Shown here: positions 12,662 to 19,006 of the stretch, one piece after another
Layout of the letters: each line of letters opens with the position of its first letter
How positions within the stretch are numbered: the stretch's first letter is position 1
Source of the DNA: an uncultured Oscillospiraceae bacterium
Lineage (GTDB): Bacteria; Bacillota_A; Clostridia; Oscillospirales; Oscillospiraceae
DNA: 20,197 bases
Assembly (NCBI GenBank): GCA_934635515.1
Contig: CAKTZK010000023.1
Coordinates: forward strand, 1 to 20,197
Direction of reading: 5' to 3'
Made by a program: the position numbers and the translations under genes
Notes under the pieces: model-generated
What the model saw: the letters and a program-made list of their open reading frames with translations, nothing else
What the model was told of the DNA's origin: nothing
Databases searched by the model: none

Positions 12662-12873
12662 GGCTCGATCCAAGTAAAACGAGGACCTATATAGTTCTCG
12701 CGCTTTACAGTCTCCAGCCACATGGCGGCGGGCCTTACCCAGTACCCCCGCTCTCCGTAGAGGGCCTGGTAGACCACCATTTCCTCCCTGGTCTCACTAT
12801 GTTGGGCCGTGAACAGCACGCGGTATAGGTTTCCCTTGAAGTGGCGGTATACGCCGGGCTTGATAGTTTCCAT
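12658..12873 (-). CDS. DUF1653 protein (71 aa)
   Basis: A small protein of the DUF1653 family, recognised from PGVYRHFKGNLYRVL, HSETREEMVVYQALYGERGYWVRP and a final aromatic-rich tail. The function is unknown; the domain is a compact beta fold sometimes fused to NUDIX or other proteins (family knowledge). The start ATG 12873 has AAAGGAG nine bases upstream; the longer in-frame reading would overlap the promoter. It is the first gene of a two-gene minus-strand operon with the YgjP-type peptidase and is divergent from a NUDIX hydrolase gene. Confidence 0.88.
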   Translation of the reverse strand: METIKPGVYRHFKGNLYRVLFTAQHSETREEMVVYQALYGERGYWVRPAAMWLETVKRENYIGPRFTWIEP

Positions 12874-12895
12874 TCTGCATCGCTCCTTTGCGGGA

Positions 12896-12924
12896 AGTAT
12901 ACCACGGATGCTGGAAAAATGCAA
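12896..12924 (-). promoter_or_regulatory. sigma-A promoter of the DUF1653/metallopeptidase operon
   Basis: Minus strand: TTGCAT (12924-12919), 17-base spacer, TATACT (12901-12896). It crosses the plus-strand promoter at 12912-12940. Confidence 0.72.
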
Positions 12925-12940
12925 AAAAATATGCTATACT
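12912..12940 (+). promoter_or_regulatory. sigma-A promoter of the NUDIX-DUF523-malQ operon
   Basis: TGGAAA (12912-12917), 17-base spacer, TATACT (12935-12940). The predicted start near 12947 supports GTG 12973 as the first codon. A second -10-like TACAAT lies at about 12945-12950. Confidence 0.68.
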
Positions 12941-12972
12941 GCTTTACAATATACTGCGAGGAGGAATCAGCC

Positions 12973-13443
12973 GTGAAAAACACCACCCTGTGCTACCTGC
13001 TGCAAGGGGATCAGGTGCTGCTGCTGCACCGTGTGAAAAAAGAAAACGACCTGAATCATGACAAGTGGATCGGCATCGGCGGCAAGTTTGAGGAGGGGGA
13101 GAGCCCCGAGGAGTGCCTGCTGCGTGAGGCCTGGGAGGAGACGGGCCTCACCCTCACCGATTATCAGTACCGGGGCATCGTGACCTTCGTTTCCAATGAG
13201 TGGGAGGGGGAGTATATGCACCTCTACACCGCTACCGGCTGGACTGGAGATCTGAAAGAGTGCAACGAGGGTGTGCTGGAGTGGGTCAGCCGGGAGAAGA
13301 TGAAAGCCCTGCCCCAGTGGGAGGGGGATAAAATTTTCCTGCGCCTGCTGGAGGATGGAGAGCCCTTCTTCTCCTTGAAGCTCTGCTATGAGGGAGATCG
13401 GCTGACATACGCGGCCCTGAACGGAAAGGAACTTGCGCTATGA
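12973..13443 (+). CDS. NUDIX hydrolase (MutT-like, probable 8-oxo-dGTP diphosphatase)
   Basis: A 156-residue NUDIX hydrolase that probably cleaves nucleoside-diphosphate derivatives such as 8-oxo-dGTP. The NUDIX box is complete at residues 37-59: GKFEEGE, then REAWEETGL, matching Gx5Ex7REUxEExGU. LLHRVKKENDLNHDKWIGIGGK before it is typical of the MutT/YtkD-like 8-oxo-dGTP diphosphatase group (family knowledge). The GTG at 12973 is chosen as start because GAGGAGG lies about eight bases upstream and the promoter begins transcription near 12947; the longer reading back to 12841 runs through promoter DNA. Its TGA overlaps the ATG of the DUF523 gene. Confidence 0.88.
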   Translation: MKNTTLCYLLQGDQVLLLHRVKKENDLNHDKWIGIGGKFEEGESPEECLLREAWEETGLTLTDYQYRGIVTFVSNEWEGEYMHLYTATGWTGDLKECNEGVLEWVSREKMKALPQWEGDKIFLRLLEDGEPFFSLKLCYEGDRLTYAALNGKELAL

Positions 13444-13892
13444 ATGTGCTGGTGAGCGCGTGCCTGCTGGGCGTTTCCTGCCGCTATGACGGGGAGAGTA
13501 AAGGCTATTCCCTTGCCAGAGAACTTCTGGCAAAGCACACGGCTATCCCCGTCTGCCCGGAGCAACTGGGGGGCCTGTCCACCCCGCGCCCGCCCTCGGA
13601 GCGGCGCTGCGGCGGCGTATTTACCCGAGAGGGAGCGGATGTCACCACCGCCTACGATCGGGGTGCGCAGGAGGTGCTGCGCCTGGCCCAAATGTACGGC
13701 TGCACCGTGGCCATTTTGAAAGAGCGCAGCCCGGCCTGCGGCTCGGGAAAAATTTATGACGGCACCTTTACAAAGACCTTGGTGGACGGCTACGGCGTGG
13801 CGGCGGAGCTGCTGGCGAAAAACGGCGTCCGGGTGTTGGGCGAGAGCGACCTGGAGGCGTTTCTGCACGAGAACGGGGAGGGGAGAGCATGA
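13440..13892 (+). CDS. DUF523 protein
   Basis: A 150-residue stand-alone DUF523 protein. Conserved family signatures are visible: SACLLGVSCRYDG with C8 and C14, VCPEQLGGLSTPRPP (C39) and LKERSPACGSG (C100). The four conserved cysteines suggest metal or sulfur chemistry, but the function of the family is not established (family knowledge). Translation is coupled on both sides: the ATG overlaps the NUDIX stop and the TGA overlaps the malQ start, each as ATGA. There is no obvious metabolic reason for its position in front of malQ. Confidence 0.9.
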   Translation: MNVLVSACLLGVSCRYDGESKGYSLARELLAKHTAIPVCPEQLGGLSTPRPPSERRCGGVFTREGADVTTAYDRGAQEVLRLAQMYGCTVAILKERSPACGSGKIYDGTFTKTLVDGYGVAAELLAKNGVRVLGESDLEAFLHENGEGRA

Positions 13893-15376
13893 AACGTCGA
13901 GCAAGCGGCGTTCTGCTGCCCATCTACGCCCTGCCCTCGCCCCACGGCATAGGCACCCTGGGGCAGGCTGCCTATGATTTCGCGGATTTTCTCCACGCCG
14001 CCGGTCAGCGGTGCTGGCAGATGCTGCCCCTGGGCCAAACGGGCTTCGGTGACTCCCCCTACCAGAGCTTTTCTTCCTTTGCCGGGAATCCGTACTTCAT
14101 CGACCTGGACCTCCTGGTGGAGGACGGCCTGCTGACAAAGGATGAGGCCGATGCCTGCTGCGCCAGGACAGACCCCCGGTATGTGGACTACGGACGGCTG
14201 TATACGGAGCGCTATGCCGTGCTGCAAAAGGCCTTTCAGCGGGGCCGGGACCGAGATAGGGAAGCGATAGAGCGCTTCCAAAGGGAAAACACCCCCTGGA
14301 TTTCGGACTATGCGGACTTTATGGCCCTAAAGGACCGCTTTGACGGCCGCCCCTGGACACAGTGGCCGGAGCCGTTCCGCCGCCGCACCGGGCCGGGTTA
14401 TGCCCAGGCCATAGCTGCCTGCGGCGAAGAATTTAGGGAGCGCCGGGCGTTTTACATCTACTTGCAGTACCTGTTTTTTAAGCAGTGGAGCGCCCTGCGG
14501 GCGTATCTGCGGGAAAAGGACATCACTCTCATCGGCGATCTGCCCATCTATGTGTCACCGGACTCCTGCGATGTGTGGGCCGCGCCGGAATTTTTCTGCC
14601 TGGATGACCAGTGCCGCCCCACGGCAGTGGCCGGAGTGCCGCCGGACTATTTCAGCCCCACCGGACAGCTTTGGGGTAACCCCCTCTACCGCTGGGACGA
14701 GATGGAAAAGGACGGCTTCGGCTGGTGGCTGCGGCGTATCGACGGGGCGGGAAAGCTCTTCGATGTGATCCGCTTCGACCATTTCCGGGGTCTGGATGAA
14801 TACTGGGCTGTGCCCGCCGGGGCAGAGACCGCCGAAAACGGCCAATGGCTCCCGGGTCCGGGGCGGAAATTGGTGGATGTGCTGAATAATTGGTTTCCGG
14901 GTCTGCGCTTCATCGCCGAGGACCTGGGCACGCCCACGCCTGGGGTGGAGAAGCTGCTGCGGGAGTCCGGCTGGCCGGGGATGAAGGTGCTGGAGTTTGC
15001 CTTTGACGACCCCGCGAGCACCGCCTACCAGCCCCATACCTACACGGAAAGCTGTGTCTGCTACACCGGCACCCATGACAACAGCCCCTTGGCGCTGTGG
15101 CTTGCGGAGGTCCCGGAGGAGACGGTGCGCTACGCCGCCGAGTACATGGGCGGCCCGGCGGACCCGGCCGGGGCCATGCTGCGGCTGGGGATGTCCAGCA
15201 CAGCGGGGCTTTTCGTGGCCCAGATGCAGGACTGGCTGGGCCTGGGCGCAGGCCACCGCACCAACCGCCCCGGCACCCGGGAGGGAAACTGGCGCTGGCG
15301 GATGCTGCCCGGAGAGACAACCCCCGAATTGGCAAAAAAAATGCACCGCTTCGCGGCGCTGTACGGGAGAATATAA
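13889..15376 (+). CDS. malQ: 4-alpha-glucanotransferase (amylomaltase)
   Basis: A GH77 enzyme of 495 residues, the usual length of the bacterial amylomaltase without N-terminal extension. It moves alpha-1,4-glucan chains between maltodextrins in the cytoplasm. The expected acidic residues are present: nucleophile D297 (IRFDHFRGLDEYWAVP), acid/base E344 (IAEDLGTPTPGV) and D397 (TGTHDNSPL). LPIYALPSPHGIGTLG near the N terminus and WQMLPLGQTGFGDSPYQSFSSFAGNPYFIDL are hallmark blocks. The ATG at 13889 overlaps the stop of the DUF523 gene, and the operon ends here; palindromic repeats rather than a clear T-tailed terminator follow. No maltodextrin transporter or phosphorylase gene is adjacent. Confidence 0.96.
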   Translation: MKRRASGVLLPIYALPSPHGIGTLGQAAYDFADFLHAAGQRCWQMLPLGQTGFGDSPYQSFSSFAGNPYFIDLDLLVEDGLLTKDEADACCARTDPRYVDYGRLYTERYAVLQKAFQRGRDRDREAIERFQRENTPWISDYADFMALKDRFDGRPWTQWPEPFRRRTGPGYAQAIAACGEEFRERRAFYIYLQYLFFKQWSALRAYLREKDITLIGDLPIYVSPDSCDVWAAPEFFCLDDQCRPTAVAGVPPDYFSPTGQLWGNPLYRWDEMEKDGFGWWLRRIDGAGKLFDVIRFDHFRGLDEYWAVPAGAETAENGQWLPGPGRKLVDVLNNWFPGLRFIAEDLGTPTPGVEKLLRESGWPGMKVLEFAFDDPASTAYQPHTYTESCVCYTGTHDNSPLALWLAEVPEETVRYAAEYMGGPADPAGAMLRLGMSSTAGLFVAQMQDWLGLGAGHRTNRPGTREGNWRWRMLPGETTPELAKKMHRFAALYGRI

Positions 15377-15394
15377 GGTTTTATTCATTATAAT

Positions 15395-15505
15395 GTAGGG
15401 CGGGGTGACCACACCCCGCCGCCCCACCATCCGTAGGGGCGGACGCCTCTGTCCGCCCGGTGCGGCTCCCCGCTATGTTCCGTAGGAGCCGATGCCCACA
15501 TCGGC
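15395..15505. repeat. three tandem REP-like palindromic units
   Basis: Each unit begins with GTAGG and continues into a GC-rich hairpin. Unit 1: GGCGGGGTG (15399-15407) with CACCCCGCC (15412-15420). Unit 2: GGGCGGAC (15437-15444) with GTCCGCCC (15451-15458). Unit 3: GCCGATG (15488-15494) with CATCGGC (15499-15505). They lie downstream of malQ in non-coding DNA. Dispersed GTAGGGGC-type palindromes are common in Oscillospirales genomes (recollection). Confidence 0.75.
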
Positions 15506-15539
15506 CCGCCATGGAAAATCTACATAAAAAGCGAGCCCC

Positions 15540-15724
15540 AAAAGCCTCGCAGAGTTTGCCGCCCGCAGGCGGCAAAAAATTCAAATCATTTTCTCTCGCG
15601 ACATGTGCGTGAGAGAAAATACTTCTCAGGCTGCAAGTGTGGAATTTTGAGCCAAGGGCTCAAAATTATGCGCGCAGCAGACTGCAAGCCCTTTGTCGGA
15701 AAATTCCAAAGGAATTTTCGACAG
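15540..15724 (-). repeat. 185-bp structured repeat, copy B
   Basis: Inverted partner of 11917-12101. Read on the minus strand it has the same length and the same four hairpins. Stem three (ATTTTCTCTC / GAGAGAAAAT) and stem four (TTTGCCGCC / GGCGGCAAA) are perfect here. It lies 70 bases downstream of the ABC transporter ATPase gene in the same transcriptional sense as copy A relative to its own upstream gene. Confidence 0.9.
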
Positions 15725-15728
15725 TAGC

Positions 15729-15762
15729 GAGCACCGGACAGGTATGCGCCTGTCCGGTGCTC
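15729..15762. terminator. strong hairpin after the ABC transporter operon
   Basis: GAGCACCGGACAGG (15729-15742) pairs perfectly with CCTGTCCGGTGCTC (15749-15762) around TATGCG. There is no run of T on the minus strand, so it may be a 3'-end stabiliser or a weak terminator rather than a classical one. Confidence 0.6.
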
Positions 15763-15794
15763 TTGTATGAGGAAAGGTAAATCAAAACAGCAAT

Positions 15795-16589
15795 TTAGGA
15801 GAGCAGGAGCTTATCATCGTTTGCCTCGGTGCCGCTGGCCTTGCTAAAGAGGGTCAGCAGGTCGGAAACGGTGAGCTTTTTCTTGTCCTCGCCGGAGATA
15901 TCCAGCACCACGTGACCTGCGTTCATCATGATCAGGCGATTGCCATGGGCAATAGCGTCTTTCATATTGTGGGTGATCATCATGGTGGTCAGATGGTTTT
16001 CCTCCACGATCTTGTCGCTGAGCTCCAGCACCTTGGCGGCGGTACGGGGATCCAGGGCGGCGGTGTGCTCGTCCAGAAGCAGCAGCTTGGGCTTTTGCAG
16101 CACTGCCATCAGCAGCGTCAGTGCCTGGCGCTGGCCGCCGGAGAGCAGGCCAACCTTGGCCTTCATGCGGTCCTCCAGGCCCAGATCCAGCTCCTTGAGC
16201 CGCTGATAGTATTCTTTTTCCTCCTGGGGGGTGATGCCCCACTTCAGGCCCCGATGCTTACCGCGCCGTGCGGCCAGAGCCAGGTTTTCCTGAATTTGCA
16301 TGGTGGGCGCAGTACCCATCATGGGATCCTGGAACACGCGGCCCAGCAGCACCGCCCGCTTGTGCTCGGGCAGGCGGGTAACGTCCTTGCCGTCGATGAC
16401 AATGGAGCCGCTGTCCACGGGGAAGGTGCCCGCGATGGCGTTGAGCATGGTGGACTTGCCCGCGCCGTTGCCGCCGATGACAGTAACGAAGTCACCCTCG
16501 TTCAGTGTCAGGCTCAGGTTATCCAGAGCGGTCTTTTCGTGAACGGTGCCGGGGAAAAAGGTCTTGGAAATGTTCTTCAGCTCAAGCAT
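15795..16589 (-). CDS. ABC transporter ATP-binding protein (TrpZ-like)
   Basis: A 264-residue ATPase that powers import by the permease encoded just upstream. Walker A is GGNGAGKST (residues 39-47, K45), the signature LSGGQRQ is intact, and Walker B runs into the extended LLLLDEHTAALDP. EHTAALDP instead of EPTxxLDP is characteristic of the ATPases that accompany PF04392 substrate-binding proteins (family knowledge). The start ATG 16589 has AAAGGAGG eight bases upstream, and the gene overlaps the permease 3' end by eight bases. It is the last gene of the operon and is followed by a strong hairpin and repeat copy B. Confidence 0.93.
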   Translation of the reverse strand: MLELKNISKTFFPGTVHEKTALDNLSLTLNEGDFVTVIGGNGAGKSTMLNAIAGTFPVDSGSIVIDGKDVTRLPEHKRAVLLGRVFQDPMMGTAPTMQIQENLALAARRGKHRGLKWGITPQEEKEYYQRLKELDLGLEDRMKAKVGLLSGGQRQALTLLMAVLQKPKLLLLDEHTAALDPRTAAKVLELSDKIVEENHLTTMMITHNMKDAIAHGNRLIMMNAGHVVLDISGEDKKKLTVSDLLTLFSKASGTEANDDKLLLS

Positions 16590-17502
16590 GGCGAGCGCCT
16601 CCTTTCTTGCGCGTTACTTTGCCCTTCCAATAGGGAACGGACAGGAACACAGCCACGATCAGAGCGGAGACCAGCTTCAGGTCGTTGGTGTTCAGGCCCA
16701 GCTGCAGCACCACCTGCAGCACGAAGTAGTAGATCACGGCGCCCAGGGAGACGGCGAACATGGTCAAGCCGAAGTTGCGGAAGATCTTGCCGAAGGTCAC
16801 TTCGCTGATGATGACCGCCGCCAGGCCGATGACGATAGCGCCCCGGCCCATGCCCACATCGGCCGCCCCCTGAAACTGGGCCAGCAGACCGCCGGACAGA
16901 GCAACCAGACCGTTGGAGAGCATGAGACCCAGAACGATATTGGCATTGGTGTTGATGCCCTGGGCCCGGGCCATGTTGGCATTGGCGCCGGTAGCGCGGA
17001 CAGAGCAGCCCCGCTCTGTGCCAAAGAACCAGTACAGAGCGACAACCGTCACGACGGTGATGACCAGCAGCACCGGCAGGGGATTGCTCAGAGACAGCTC
17101 CCGCACATACCGCTGGGAAACGGCCAGCTGATACTTGTCCACACCCACCGGCTGGTTGGCTTTACCGGCCATGATCCGCAGATTCACGGAATAGAGGGCC
17201 AGCTGGGTGAGAATTCCGGCCAGAATGGCGGGGATGCCGCACTTGGTGTGAAACAGGCCCGTCACCAGACCTGCCAGCAGGCCGGAGGCAAAGGCGCACA
17301 GCAGAGCCAGCCAGCAGTTCATGCCGCCACGGATCAGCATCACGGCCACAGCGCCGCCGGTGGCGATGGAGCCGTCCACGGTCAGGTCGGCCACATCCAG
17401 CACCCGGAAGGTGATGTATACGCCGATGGCCATGATGCCCCATACCAGGCCTTGGGCCGCCGCGCCGGGCAGCGAATTTAGTAGCGAAGTCAGAAATGCC
17501 AT
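16582..17502 (-). CDS. ABC transporter permease (TrpY-like)
   Basis: A 306-residue inner-membrane permease of the branched-chain-type (BPD_transp_2) superfamily with about eight hydrophobic segments. ITFRVLDVADLTVDGS near the N terminus and the RATGANANMARAQGIN loop are typical of permeases paired with PF04392 binding proteins such as TrpXYZ (family knowledge). The C terminus is basic (YWKGKVTRKKGGARHA). AGGAG precedes ATG 17502 by eight bases. It is the middle gene of the operon; a perfect 24-bp palindrome separates it from the lipoprotein gene upstream. Confidence 0.92.
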   Translation of the reverse strand: MAFLTSLLNSLPGAAAQGLVWGIMAIGVYITFRVLDVADLTVDGSIATGGAVAVMLIRGGMNCWLALLCAFASGLLAGLVTGLFHTKCGIPAILAGILTQLALYSVNLRIMAGKANQPVGVDKYQLAVSQRYVRELSLSNPLPVLLVITVVTVVALYWFFGTERGCSVRATGANANMARAQGINTNANIVLGLMLSNGLVALSGGLLAQFQGAADVGMGRGAIVIGLAAVIISEVTFGKIFRNFGLTMFAVSLGAVIYYFVLQVVLQLGLNTNDLKLVSALIVAVFLSVPYWKGKVTRKKGGARHA

Positions 17503-17554
17503 GTTCTTTTCTCCTCATCTCTCTGCCTGATGGGAAGGCAGCTTATAGTAGGGG

Positions 17555-17578
17555 GGGAGGGGACAGCTGTCCCCTCCC
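17555..17578. repeat. 24-bp perfect palindrome between lipoprotein and permease genes
   Basis: GGGAGGGGACAG and CTGTCCCCTCCC meet without a loop. In the minus-strand transcript it could form a strong hairpin after the lipoprotein stop codon. Such intercistronic hairpins commonly protect the binding-protein mRNA or lower read-through, matching the usual excess of binding protein. There is no T tract on the minus strand. Confidence 0.75.
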
Positions 17579-17602
17579 GGGAGTTGGTTTTGGCCGGAGG
17601 GA

Positions 17603-18577
17603 TCACTCGGTAGCCAGAGCGGTGTAGTCAGAGGGAACGGTGATGTTCAGCTTCTGGCAGTTGGCCACATTGGCCTGCTTGGTTGCCGTGGGAGCGAATT
17701 CCACAGGCATGGTGGACACATCGGCCTCGCCGGTAAGGATCTTGGCGGCCATCTGGCCGGTGATCTTGCCCAGCTCGTAGTAATCGATGGACAGGGTGGC
17801 TACGCCGCAGCCCCGGCAGATACCGGCCTCGCCGGCGATAACGGGCGTGTTGGCGGCCAGGACCACGTTGGCAATGGCTTCGGTGTTGGAGGCGGCGGTG
17901 TTGTCGGTGGGGATGTAGATCACATCGGACTCGTCGCAGGCCTTCTGGGTGACGGAGGTAACGTCGTTGCTGTCGGTAAAGGCGTACTCGGTGCAGGTGA
18001 TGCCGGCGTCGGAGAGCAGCTTGGTCACTTCATCGACCTGGTACTTGCTGTTGGCCTCGCTGGAGCAGAAGAGCATACCCACCTTCTTGGCATTGGGGAA
18101 CAGCTCCTGGAGCATAGCGGCCTGCTTGTCCAGAGGAGCCAGGTCGGAGGTGCCGGAGATGTTGCCGCCCACGGTGCCGGTCCAGTCGGCGATCTCCAGA
18201 GCGGTGGCGTAGTCGGTGACGGAGGTGCCCAGGATGGGAATGGTGCTGGTGGCGGAGGCGGCAGCCTGGAGGGCCGGGGTGGCGTTGGCCATGATCAGGT
18301 CAACCTTATCGGAAATGAATCCGTTAACGATGGTGCTGCAGTTGTTGGAATCGCCGGAGGCGTTCTTTTCAACTACCTCCACCTTGTCGCCCAGGGCTTC
18401 CTTCAGGGCATCGGTGAAGCCCTTGGTGGCGGCGTCCAGAGCCTCGTGCTGCACCAGCTGCACAACGCCGACCTTGTAGGTCTTGTCGCCGGAATTCGTG
18501 TTGCTGTCCTTGCTGCCGCAGGCTGCCAGAGTCAGAGCCATGGTCAGAGCAAGGAGCAGAGCCGTTAACTTTTTCAT
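17603..18577 (-). CDS. ABC transporter substrate-binding lipoprotein (PF04392, TrpX-like)
   Basis: A 324-residue binding lipoprotein. The signal peptide ends in LTLAAC with C20 as the lipidated cysteine. The mature protein begins with a Ser/Asn/Asp-rich linker, then KVGVVQLVQHEALDAATKGFTDAL, the hallmark start of the PF04392 family. It continues with NATPALQAAASAT, PILGTSVTDY, KKVGMLFCSSEANSKYQVDE and IYIPTDNTAASNTEAI. Characterised relatives (TrpX type) bind aromatic amino acids (family knowledge). The Tyr/Phe-rich leader peptide upstream suggests tyrosine or phenylalanine as the substrate here (inference). AAAAAGGAG precedes ATG 18577. It is the first structural gene of the operon and lies behind an attenuator-like terminator. 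Confidence 0.93.
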   Translation of the reverse strand: MKKLTALLLALTMALTLAACGSKDSNTNSGDKTYKVGVVQLVQHEALDAATKGFTDALKEALGDKVEVVEKNASGDSNNCSTIVNGFISDKVDLIMANATPALQAAASATSTIPILGTSVTDYATALEIADWTGTVGGNISGTSDLAPLDKQAAMLQELFPNAKKVGMLFCSSEANSKYQVDEVTKLLSDAGITCTEYAFTDSNDVTSVTQKACDESDVIYIPTDNTAASNTEAIANVVLAANTPVIAGEAGICRGCGVATLSIDYYELGKITGQMAAKILTGEADVSTMPVEFAPTATKQANVANCQKLNITVPSDYTALATE

Positions 18578-18624
18578 GATGTTTTCTCCTTTTTGTTTCT
18601 GAATTATGTTGGGGATCTGCCATA

Positions 18625-18660
18625 TAAAAAGAGGCCGCTCTGTCCGAAACCAGAGCGGCC
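18625..18660 (-). terminator. attenuator-like terminator in the ABC transporter leader
   Basis: On the minus strand: GGCCGCTCTG (18660-18651), an eight-base loop, CAGAGCGGCC (18642-18633), then CTCTTTTT. It stands 32 bases after the leader peptide stop codon and 48 bases before the lipoprotein start codon. That arrangement is expected of a transcription attenuator. Confidence 0.85.
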
Positions 18661-18691
18661 TTTTCTTAACCTGAAAGGATGTACTCTATTG

Positions 18692-18808
18692 TTAAACGGA
18701 CGGCTTTATAAATTTTTCGCAGCAAAAGAAGCCCGCAAAATAGCGAGCGATAAAGCCGTAATAGTAGTCCCGGTGGACGACGGTGCAGCGGGAAGTGATG
18801 GTACGCAT
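18692..18808 (-). CDS. aromatic-rich leader peptide (38 aa), candidate attenuation sensor
   Basis: A 38-codon reading frame, too short for routine gene calling. It starts at ATG 18808, seven bases after a strong AAAGGAG, and ends at TAA 18694-18692. It contains RDYYYGF (residues 13-19) with three consecutive Tyr codons, a fourth Tyr at 23 and five Phe (19, 24, 27, 28, 33), so 9 of 38 residues are aromatic. The transcript carries ACGGCTTTAT (18759-18750), beginning inside the last of the three Tyr codons, and its exact complement ATAAAGCCGT (18709-18700) at the end of the frame. The terminator follows. The most economical reading is a leader peptide whose translation senses charged tRNA-Tyr or tRNA-Phe and controls read-through into the transporter genes. 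Translation and sensing are inferred, not shown. Confidence 0.75.
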   Translation of the reverse strand: MRTITSRCTVVHRDYYYGFIARYFAGFFCCEKFIKPSV

Positions 18809-18858
18809 AGCGGGACTCCTTTCTGCCGCCAGAGCGGCGTTGGTTGATTTCTATAAAG

Positions 18859-18887
18859 ACTATAGAACTTTAAATGCCTAAAGTCAA
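18859..18887 (-). promoter_or_regulatory. sigma-A promoter of the leader/ABC transporter operon
   Basis: Minus strand: TTGACT (18887-18882), 17-base spacer, TATAGT (18864-18859). The predicted start near 18852 gives a leader RNA of about 275 bases before the lipoprotein gene, with the leader peptide starting about 44 bases in. Confidence 0.85.
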
Positions 18888-18971
18888 CAGTAATACTGCA
18901 CAAAATTAGATGACATATTTTGGACGATTTTATTACAATGAGATTTTTTCCGCACAAGATAGTAGCCAAAA

Positions 18972-19006
18972 GAAAAAACAAGCGGAGCTTTCACCCTCCG
19001 CTTGTT
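18972..19006 (-). terminator. terminator of the ModE-type regulator gene
   Basis: Minus strand: AACAAGCGGAG (19006-18996), eight-base loop, CTCCGCTTGTT (18987-18977), then TTTTC. The stem overlaps the stop codon region of the regulator gene. Confidence 0.9.

Noticed and set aside
12102..15539. Composite transposon bounded by the two 185-bp repeats
   Set aside because: No transposase or integrase lies between or beside them, and the enclosed genes are ordinary housekeeping genes in two transcription units; passive inversion potential is kept as part of a finding only.
16546..17481. 311-codon plus-strand frame opposite the permease
   Set aside because: His/Gln/Gly-rich shadow without a plausible start; the minus-strand permease is clear from its membrane segments and family motifs.
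18578..18860. T-box riboswitch before the ABC transporter
   Set aside because: No T-box sequence (AGGGTGGNACCGCG) or stem I motifs are present; a leader peptide with terminator explains the region better.
18706..18981. 91-codon minus-strand frame overlapping the ABC transporter leader
   Set aside because: It runs across the promoter and in a different frame from the leader peptide, has no ribosome binding site at its start and resembles nothing.
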